Assembly: GCA_032718475.1 (NCBI GenBank)
Contig: JAUCBJ010006157.1
Location: 1 to 25,000, forward strand
Source: Nemertoderma westbladi
Taxonomy: Eukaryota > Xenacoelomorpha > Nemertodermatida > Nemertodermatidae
Direction: 5' to 3'
Length of the DNA stretch: 25,000 nucleotides
The notes under the pieces were generated by a model. That model was not told where the DNA came from and ran no database searches. It was given only the letters and a program-made list of their open reading frames with translations. Numbering within the stretch: the stretch's first letter is position 1; each line of letters begins with the position of its first letter. This document shows positions 13,501 through 24,220 of this stretch, one piece after another. The position numbers and the translations under genes were made by a program.

Positions 13501-16500
13501 GTGTAGGTTCAACAGTAGGTTGATATTGATAGAGAGGTGAGCTGCTACCACAATATAGTATGTCAGCTGGTGTAGGTTCAATAGTAGGTTGATATTGTAG
13601 AGAGGTGAGTTGCTACCACAATATTGTATGTCAGCTGGTGTAGGTTCAACAGTAGGTTGATATTGTAGAGAGGTGAGTTGCTACCACAATATAGTATGTC
13701 AGCTGGTGTAGGTTCAATAGTAGGTTGATATTGTAGAGAGGTGAGTTGCTACCACAATATTGTATGTCAGCTGGTGTAGGTTCAACAGTAGGTTGATATT
13801 GTAGAGAGGTGAGTTGCTACCACAATATAGTATGTCAGCTGGTGTAGGTTCAACAGTAGGTTGATATTGATAGAGAGGTGAGCTGCTACCACAATATTGT
13901 ATGTCAGTGCTGGTGTAGGTTCAACAGTAGGTTGATATTGTAGAGAGGTGAGTTGCTACCACAATATAGTATGTCAGCTGGTGTAGGTTCAACAGTAGGT
14001 TGATATGATAGAGAGGTGAGCTGCTACCACTAATAGTTGCATGTTAGTTGGTGTAGGTACAACAACAGCTGTTAATGTTGTAGGTAGCTAGCCATTTAAC
14101 CACTAATTATTCCGAAATTGCTATTGGTCAGCTATTTTTCTTAAAGATTTTGATTTTATCGAAACTAAATGGCCACGTTTAATTTACAGTTTTTTTACTA
14201 TTATTTACAGGTATCCAAATATGATTAAACGGCAATTAATATATTATGACGAGTCGATTTGCAAATTCTTTGATCTTTCCCGATTACATCCTGAGGCAAG
14301 TTAAATGATTATTTGTTATGATGAAATTCAGTCAGGACAGTAACTGACATTCAGTCAGGTGCCTGTATCTGACATCCCATATAAATCGTAGATCATAAGT
14401 TTTGGTTTTACATTTATTCCCCACAGGACCCCGGCGCGAAAGATTTCTCTTTATTTCCGGGTCTGCCCCCGGAAGAGTTGGAGAAAAACCCGAGAAGAAG
14501 GATGACTAAATCGAAAAAAAGTACAGGGAAAGCGCCCTCCAGAGAAGGTGAGTGTGGAAATTTAGTCGGTGGGTCGGTCGGTTGGACGTAGAGTCGGACG
14601 TTCGATTCGTCGGACGGTCAGTATGACGGACGGCTGGGTCGACGGACGGACTGTCGGTTACTCGCTACCAACGGTTTTCTTTTCTTTCTTTCAGGAACTC
14701 AGAGTTTAGTTGGAACTCCCCGAACTGCTGATGGAACGACACCGGAACAAGAGATCGAGAAAGAAAAACTGAAACAAATAATTCAGGATATTCTAGAAAC
14801 CAGCCAGGGTACAACCTTCTATGTTCTATCTGGTATGCTAATAAAATACTACAGTGATATATTATTAATTACCAATATTCATTTTAAATGTATCGTTAAA
14901 TATTTTAATCTTAAATATATATAAAAGGTTAAAGGTATATTTATCTTAAAAGGCCGGTTAATGTAACGCTATTTAAAGCCTTGGATATTATTGCATGTAA
15001 CTCGAACTTGTGCAAACTTGGGAGAATCATTGTCGTAACTAGAAAACTTTCATATAATTTCACAAATGATTCCAATATAAGAATACCCCTTTATTTTGAT
15101 TTGCGCAGACTACAGTGCTGTATATTCCACCGACTGCTGTGTCAATCATTCAACCTATTGCTAATTATTTCTGATAATTATTATCTCAGTTGCTGGTAAA
15201 AGTGAATCTCGAGAAAAGACTTCTAGTTTTGTTGAAGAAAACGATGCTGAAAAAGATACCGACAGTGCTAGTAATCATTTTGAAACCATTGACGATGAAG
15301 TTGCAGAAACTGATTATCTAGAAGCTTTTGGCATACCGACAGTACTTATTGTAAATGTTAAAGATACAATCAGGTTAGCAGAACGGCGTTAGTATATGTA
15401 TGATTGAAATTATTTTATAAATAATTAACTTAACAATCGATGTACGTGATACTGTTAGTGGCCGTGATATTGGTGATTTTTCAAATTTGTTATCATTATT
15501 TTTATGTTAATTTCGACTCGTGTGTTACAAAGGAATTTGAAGAGTTTTAAGAGTAAATTTGATTTTGAATTTAAATCAGGAATGAAATGTTGGAACACCT
15601 GGAGACATGGCGAGTGGATGCTGTCGACCGCTCTAAGGCGGTTGTTCAAGCGAAAGGGGAGGAGCTGGAAAACGAATTGGAGCTTAGGAAACATTTACAC
15701 GAACCTCGGACGCGGCGGGTCGAGAAAGATGTTCGAAACGTACGAGCGGGTTCGTCAATTAGTTTATTAATAAACAAAATTAATTAACGTTATTTGTTTT
15801 TACAAAAGGGATAAAAAGCGATTTTTACAAATGTGATATTTGTAACTAATGATATTTCTAGCTGAGTTGGTACTGCATAGAGCAAGGGTAGAGCAACACA
15901 TTGAAGGGATTAATAACACATTACTGGATCTAAAGAAAGGTTTCACTGAGATGGGAGCTGATCACGATGTGCAACACGAACGTTTCAAGAAAGATATTGA
16001 CGCCCTAGAGAAGGACTTCCTAAACGCTACTAAAGCTAAAAGGTTAGTCGCTGTAAAGCTCTTACAGCTGATTCGTCCCCAAAGGTGCGTCTCTCTCGTA
16101 TTGGTCATCTACTAACAACGCTGCAACACTTACAATACAAACTGATCTCAACTGCATAAGTTCAATTCCTGACTATCAATGAATTGTCATATTCTAGAAC
16201 AACAACAACAACAACAACGAACCAGAAATCTATTTTAATATTTGATCTTTCAGTTGGAATATTTCAGATAAATTTCCAAAAAGGATTTAATATATTTTTA
16301 GATATATACATATTTTACCTGTATATTTCGTACCATCGATGCTTTCTATAAAATATTTTATAATGAAGTCATGTATTTATTTATGCTATGAAACATTTTC
16401 TTTATTTTTGATTTAGAGTAATTTCACAGGCTTTGGGCATTTTTTAGTTTTAGTTTTAGATAATTTCATTAAGTAATATAATTAATCATAATTTTGTTCA

Positions 16501-19500
16501 TTCGCACTCAGGTCTAATAACAGCTGGTATGTTTTTACGTTCGGTTTAAATAAATGTCAAGCTAACAGTGTTTTAGTACTGTTACTGTATTACTGTTACT
16601 GTTACTGTACCTTTACTGAATGTCTAGTTTACTGTGATCTAGTACAGTTACTGAATATCTAGTTTACTGTGATCTAGTACTGTTACTGAATATCTAGTTT
16701 ACTGTGATCTAGTACTGTTACTGAATGTCTAGTTTACTGTGATCTAGTACTGTTACTGAATGTCTAGTTTACTGTGATCTAGTACTGTTACTGAATGTCT
16801 AGTTTACTGTGATCTAGTACTGTTACTGAATATCTAGTTTACTGTGATCTAGTACTGTTACGGAATATCTAGTTTACTGTGATCTAGTACTGTTACTGAA
16901 TGTCTAGTTTACTGTGATCTAGTACTGTTACTGAATATCTAGTTTACTGTGATCTAGTACTGTTACTGAATGTCTAGTTTACTGTGATCTAGTACTGTTA
17001 CTGAATGTCTAGTTTACTGTGATCTAGTACTGTTACTGAATGTCTAGTTTACTGTGATCTAGTACTGTTACTGAATGTCTAGTTTACTGTGATCTAGTAC
17101 TGTTACTGAATATCTAGTTTACTGTGATCTAGTACTGTTACTGAATGTCTAGTTTACTGTGATCTAGTACTGTTACTGAATGTCTAGTTTATTGTGATCT
17201 AGTACTGTTACTGAATGTCTAGTTTACTGTGATCTAGTACTGTTACTGAATATCTAGTTTACTGTGATCTAGTACTGTTACGGAATATCTAGTTTACTGT
17301 GATCTAGTACTGTTACTGAATATCTAGTTTACTGTGATCTAGTACTGTTACTGAATGTCTAGTTTACTGTGATCTAGTACTGTTACTGAATGTCTAGTTT
17401 ACTGTGATCTAGTACTGTTACTGAATATCTAGTTTACTGTGATCTAGTACTGTTACGGAATATCTAGTTTACTGTGATCTAGTACTGTTACTGAATGTCT
17501 AGTTTACTGTGATCTAGTACTGTTACTGAATGTCTAGTTTACTGTGATCTAGTACTGTTACTGAATGTCTAGTTTACTGTGATCTAGTACTGTTACTGAA
17601 TGTCTAGTTTACTGTGATCTAGTACTGTTACTGAATGTCTAGTTTACTGTGATCTAGTACTGTTACTGAATGTCTAGTTTACTGTGATCTAGTACTGTTA
17701 CTGAATGTCTAGTTTACTGTGATCTAGTACTGTTACTGAATGTCTAGTTTACTGTGATCTAGTACTGTTACTGAATGTCTAGTTTACTGTGATCTAGTAC
17801 TGTTACTGAATGTCTAGTTTACTGTGATCTAGTACTGTTACTGAATGTCTAGTTTACTGTGATCTAGTACTGTTACTGAATGTCTAGTTTACTGTGATCT
17901 AGTACTGTTACTGAATGTCTAGTTTACTGTGATCTAGTACTGTTACTGAATGTCTAGTTTACTGTGATCTAGTACTGTTACTGAATGTCTAGTTTACTGT
18001 GATCTAGTACTGTTACTGAATGTCTAGTTTACTGTGATCTAGTACTGTTACTGAATGTCTAGTTTACTGTGATCTAGTACTGTTACTGAATGTCTAGTTT
18101 ACTGTGATCTAGTACTGTTACTGAATGTCTAGTTTACTGTGATCTAGTACTGTTACTGAATGTCTAGTTTACTGTGATCTAGTACTGTTACTGAATGTCT
18201 AGTTTACTGTGATCTAGTACTGTTACTGAATGTCTAGTTTACTGTGATCTAGTACTGTTACTGAATGTCTAGTTTACTGTGATCTAGTACTGTTACTGAA
18301 TGTCTAGTTTACTGTGATCTAGTACTGTTACTGAATGTCTAGTTTACTGTGATCTAGTACTGTTACTGAATGTCTAGTTTACTGTGATCTAGTACTGTTA
18401 CTGAATGTCTAGTTTACTGTGATCTAGTACTGTTACTGAATGTCTAGTTTACTGTGATCTAGTACTGTTACTGAATGTCTAGTTTACTGTGATCTAGTAC
18501 TGTTACTGAATGTCTAGTTTACTGTGATCTAGTACTGTTACTGAATGTCTAGTTTACTGTGATCTAGTACTGTTACTGAATGTCTAGTTTACTGTGATCT
18601 AGTACTGTTACTGAATGTCTAGTTTACTGTGATCTAGTACTGTTACTGAATGTCTAGTTTACTGTGATCTAGTACTGTTACTGAATGTCTAGTTTACTGT
18701 GATCTAGTACTGTTACTGAATGTCTAGTTTACTGTGATCTAGTACTGTTACTGAATGTCTAGTTTACTGTGATCTAGTACCTGTTACTGAATGTCTAGTT
18801 TACTGTGATCTAGTACTGTTACTGAATGTCTAGTTTACTGTGATCTAGTACTGTTGCTGAATGTCTAGTTTACTGTGATCTAGTACTGTTACTGAATGTC
18901 TAGTTTACTGTGATCTAGTACTGTTACTGAATGTCTAGTTTACTGTGATCTAGTACTGTTACTGAATGTCTAGTTTACTGTGATCTAGTACTGCTGCTGA
19001 ATGTCTAGTTTACTGTGATCTAGTACTGTTACTGAATGTCTAGTTTACTGTGATCTAGTACTGTTACTGAATGTCTAGTTTACTGTGATCTAGTACTGTT
19101 ACTGAATGTCTAGTTTACTGTGATCTAGTACTGTTACTGAATGTCTAGTTTACTGTGATCTAGTACTGTTACTGAATGTCTAGTTTACTGTGATCTAGTA
19201 CTGTTACTGAATGTCTAGTTTACTGTGATCTAGTACTGCTGCTGAATGTCTAGTTTACTGTGATCTAGTACTGTTACTGAATGTCTAGTTTACTGTGATC
19301 TAGTACTGTTACTGAATGTCTAGTTTACTGTGATCTAGTACTGTTACTTAATGTCTAGTTTACTGTGATCTAGTACTGTTACTGAATGTCTAGTTTACAG
19401 TGATCTAGTACTATATCGATGTTTCTTAGTCTTAGTTTTTTTCTTCATCTTTCTTTGTAGTTCGTTGCTACGTATTTTTTTCCCGATGATATGAAGTGGT

Positions 19501-22500
19501 ATGCCCTAGCCAACGGTGTCGTAGAATAATTCATGTTAAAGTAAAAAGAGGGTCTAATTGTCTAATATAATTACATAATACAAAGTAAACCTATTTCACC
19601 CAACCTAGAACTATAATTCATTTCAACCCCACCATAACGTCATACACTATTTCACCCAACCTAGAACTATAATTCATTTCAACCCCACCATAACGTCATA
19701 CACTATTTCACCCAACCTTGAACTATAATTCGTTTCAACCCCACCATAACGTCATACACTATTTCACCCAACCTAGAACTATAATTCATTTCAACCCCAC
19801 CATAACGTCATACACTATTTCACCCAACCTTGAACTATAATTCGTTTCAACCCCACCATAACGTCATACACTATTTCACCCAACCTTGCTTGAACTATAA
19901 TTCGTTTCAACCCCACCATAACGTCATACACTATTTCACCCAACCTTGAACTATAATTCATTTCAACCCCACCATAACGTCATACACTATTTCACCCAAC
20001 CTAGAACTATAATTCATTTCAACCCCACCATAACGTCATACACTATTTCACCCAACCTAGAACTATAATTCGTTTCAACCCCACCATAACGTCATACACT
20101 ATTTCACCCAACCTTGAACTATAATTCGTTTCAACCCCACCATAACGTCATACACTATTTCACCCAACCTAGAACTATAATTCATTTCAACCCCACCATA
20201 ACGTCATACACTATTTCACCCAACCTTGAACTATAATTCGTTTCAACCCCACCATAACGTCATACACTATTTCACCCAACCTTGCTTGAACTATAATTCG
20301 TTTCAACCCCACCATAACGTCATACACTATTTCACCCAACCTAGAACTATAATTCATTTCAACCCCACCATAACGTCATACACTATTTCACCCAACCTTG
20401 AACTATAATTCGTTTCAACCCCACCATAACGTCATACACTATTTCACCCAACCTTGCTTGAACTATAATTCGTTTCAACCCCACCATAACGTCATACACT
20501 ATTTCACCCAACCTTGAACTATAATTCATTTCAACCCCACCATAACGTCATACACTATTTCACCCAACCTAGAACTATAATTCATTTCAACCCCACCATA
20601 ACGTCATACACTATTTCACCCAACCTAGAACTATAATTCATTTCAACCCCACCATAACGTCTTACACTATTTCACCCAACCTAGAACTATAATTCGTGCT
20701 TATATTTTCAATTTAAACATTATATTATTATACAATTTTAAATTTAATCATTATATTTCAAACAACTAACTTTTGTACGTCTTGCCGAGAACTATAAATT
20801 TACAAGTTGCAATGTTATATTTGCTATTAGCTATTAGTTATTATTATTATTAGTTTTATTTTTGCTGACAACCTTCAAGACACATTTTGATTCATAATTA
20901 TAGACACACTTATATAGTAGACCTTTATTACGTTCTTTACTGTTGGAAATATGTAATAATGCGGTGGAGGGATTTTTGAATTTATACGTACGTATTCTTT
21001 TATTTGGTGGTGCATTCCTGTATTCTCTAAGTCTGAGGTAGGCCGGTAGGCCGAAAGCTTTTACTTTATATTATGTAATTATATTAGCAAATTAGACCAT
21101 CTTTTACTTTAACATGAATTATTTTTTTCCCGAGCAGGCTGAATGTTTAGTTCGGTGTTACGTAATTATTCATGTGCAGCCTGAATGTTTAACTAAATTT
21201 TAATATTAACGAGACCCCAAGGGACAAGATGTATAATGTTATTATCTGTGTTTGGTAAAAATAAAGGTTGCAGGAACTTTCCAAACAACTCAACGTTGAG
21301 AAAGAACGTTATATGTCGGTTATCAGAGCTTCTCTGAGGAACTTTAGACAACGCCTTGACAACACCAATCAGATGCTGAGGGATTCCAATGGCTTATTCA
21401 TCCAATCATTCAGGTAAGATTTACTATTTGACACTTACTTAGCTTCCTATTGTGATTGCTTATTTAATGCTATAAGCCCTCATCTATTAGTATAATATAG
21501 TAACATCATAGTAATTATCTAACTTGTTTCATCTATTAAATGTCTGTGATTTGGTTTCAGGGTATTTTCTGACGGTGGAAACTTTTGTCCCGATGAGATA
21601 GTGGATTTTAAGCATCTCCTCGATAAGATGACAAAGGATATAGATCAGACAGAGGGTTACATAATGGCTGACCTCGAGAAAATGGAATCCGACCGTTTGG
21701 ATAAGGCCTCCTTAGTTACCAGTAAATTCGAAGACAGGTAGTTATAGATTTTTCTGTCATTCAATTTTTAGTAACATAAATAAGTCAATGATTTCCTGTT
21801 AATTATGTTTAATTGTCTCCATAGATTTAAGCACCATTTTACCGATTTGGTTTACTTGGAGAAGGTCGGGCGATGGTTAACAAACACCCAAGTTAATATA
21901 AAGGCCGAAGTTGCTGATAGCAACGGTCAAAGCCAAAGATTCGAATTCATGTTGAATAAACTAGAAAAACGTATTGATGCTTGCAGTAACCCAAATCTGG
22001 AAAAAGAGGTAGGCATTTATTGTAACCCTAATCTAGAGACAGAGGTAGGCATTTATTGTAACCCTAATCTAGAGACAGAGGTAGGCATTTATTGTAACCC
22101 TAATCTAGAGACAGAGGTAGGCATTTATTGTAACCCTAATCTAGAGACAGAGGTAGGCATTTATTGTAACCCTAATCTAGAGACAGAGGTAAGCATTTAT
22201 TTTAACCCTAATCTAGAGACAGTGGTAGGCATTTATTGTAACCCTAATCTAGAGACAGTGGTAGGCATTTATTGTAACCCTAATCTAGAGACAGAGGTAG
22301 GCATTTATTGTAACCCTAATCTAGAGACAGAGGTAGGCATTTATTGTAACCCTAATCTAGAGACAGAGGTAAGCATTTATTTTAACCCTAATCTAGAGAC
22401 AGAGGTAGGCATTTATTGTAACCCTAATCTAGAGACAGAGGTAGGCATTTATTGTAACCCTAATCTAGAGACAGAGGTAGGCATTTATTGTAACCCTAAT

Positions 22501-24158
22501 CTAGAGACAGTGGTAGGCGTTTATTGTAACCGTAATCTAGAGACAGAGGTAGGCATTTATTGTAACCCTAATCTAGAGACAGTGGTAGGCATTTATTGTA
22601 ACCCTAATCTAGAGACAGAGGTAGGCATTTATTGTAACCCTAATCTAGAGACAGAGGTAGGCATTTATTGTAACCCTAATCTAGAGACAGAGGTAGGCAT
22701 TTATTGTAACTTGGAGAAAGACGTAGATTTTTGGGATTTTCAGGATCGAGACGGAATAGCCAATCTCGGAATCCCGATTTTCGGGATAGGGATATCAATT
22801 TTAAAATAATTTTCCTGAAGTATTTATTAATTAACTTATTAATAGCTACTTATTGTAACTACCAGATAATATTTCATTTTTTCCTAGTTTGCACTGTTTG
22901 GTCGTGGAAAAAATATACCCGCAGACTCCAAGACAGCTAAACTACTTGCAGAGGTTATTTCGTTTTGTCGTACACAACATATCATATCACTTACGGGTAT
23001 CATTATTTGCATGGTTATTTATTATCTATCGTAGGCAACATCTACACGGTTCCTTCTAAAGGAACCATAAACAATACAAATGAACCTATAGAACCCAGAA
23101 GAACCACAAAACTCACATAAGAACCTCAAAGAACCTAATCTCCACCTTGTCCTAGAATCTCAACTTCTTTTCATTCTAACTAACTAACGAGCCTAACCTA
23201 ACCTTATTGATGGAAAATACGGAATGGGGACATGCTAAGTCTATTGGGGTTCCATTGCGTTCTTTTGGGAGTTCAGTAGGACCGCATCTACACATAACAT
23301 ATCGTTCATGACTTAATATTAATCAATCACACCGCAGCTGTTGATTAAATAATTGAGGTTTTTTATTGTCTCAGATTTTACCTTCTAATTGTTGTAAATA
23401 ATAACGGCAATTAAATGACTTTGTAGCCAATCTTATCAAATTAGCCAATCAACAATGTCCAATAACATCTAACGACATCACAAGAAACTGACATGATATT
23501 TATATAGTAAGAATAATATTGGAGAATATGGGTTGATCCTGTATTTATTCCGTAGGATAATAATTTCGGTAATTATTGTTTGAGCTGCTTCATAATTCTT
23601 TCATATATCACTGATTTTTTTCATTGTTGGTTGTCTCTCTCTCTCACGTTGATTTCATTTTTGTTAAAGGAATGTTTTCGCTGTTCCCTTTTCACGTCCT
23701 TTTTCTCTCTATCTTATTTTACCGTTTACTTTCGGTTTATTTAATTTGTATTTGTTAAAAATAATATTCCGTAAATTAAATTATTAAATATTCTTAAAAG
23801 GATTTGGATGAGGAATAAAAAAAAGTGCAAGAGTAAACTCTCCTTATCTCCTTACAGTGTATTGTATCTTACAAGGAATCTAAATTCTATTCACCAATAT
23901 CATTGCGATGCATGGATTGAATTCATTATGTCATAACTTAATTTATTGTATTTAATTTAACGCGATTTTACTTACGCAATAAAAGTAAGTAGGACTAATT
24001 TAATTTAATAACAAAAAATCATAATTTAAGTGTAGTTTACTTGTTACTTCATTATGTCTCATTTAGGCTTAACGATTAGTGCGATGTAAATGTCGCCGTT
24101 GTTTTGTAAGTGCTAGTTTTATAGCGAATGAAAGAAATATTAATAATAATAGTTCAAC

Positions 24159-24220
<62 letters not shown>

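Larger units (their letters stand above)
19525..21123. mobile_element. Putative non-autonomous element with about 65-bp terminal inverted repeats and an internal minisatellite
   Basis: The left arm 19525-19589 begins AATAATTCATGTTAAAGTAA. The reverse complement of 21060-21123 begins with the same 20 bases and continues through GGTCTAATT and CTAATATAATTACATAAT to AAAGTAAA, differing by about four substitutions and one indel. The arms enclose the 56-bp array and about 360 bp of AT-rich sequence; total span is about 1.6 kb. No transposase frame is visible, so it would be non-autonomous (MITE-like). I see no convincing target-site duplication right at the arm ends. Bivalve pearl-type elements with internal tandem cores are a possible parallel, from memory only. 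Confidence 0.6.

Noticed and set aside
15455-15694. A minus-strand 79-codon frame
   Set aside because: Antisense shadow of exon 8, which has strong family resemblance on the + strand.
15849-16115. ATG at 15849 as a gene start
   Set aside because: It lies upstream of the CTAG acceptor of exon 9, and the frame continues an exon series with conserved NVRAAELVLH at the junction.
20226-20408. A 60-codon open frame in the 56-bp array
   Set aside because: It exists only because the repeat period leaves a stop-free frame locally; it starts and ends inside the array and has no splice or start context.
21031-21060. A hammerhead-ribozyme-like core: CTGAGGTA, GGCC-GGTA-GGCC stem, GAAA
   Set aside because: The CTGANGA box is broken (T where A is needed), and no stem III with a cleavage site can be drawn nearby. 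The tandem GGTAGGCC explains the stem.
21805-22809. A single 334-codon intronless gene with a 12-residue repeat
   Set aside because: The ATG lies in intron 11, upstream of a clear acceptor. The first 61 codons after that acceptor are exon 12; the rest is the retained intron. It is kept only as a splice-choice hypothesis.
22888-22953. A possible 66-nt exon in intron 12 (TTTTTTCCTAG acceptor, phase 0, reading FALFGRGKNIPADSKTAKLL)
   Set aside because: Frame-compatible, but its donor GAG|GTTATT is weak, and exon 12 to exon 13 already joins smoothly (LEKERITAPEL). I could not match the peptide to the family.
23190-23205. CCTAACCTAACC as a telomere-type repeat
   Set aside because: Only about two copies in AT-rich intron sequence; expected by chance.
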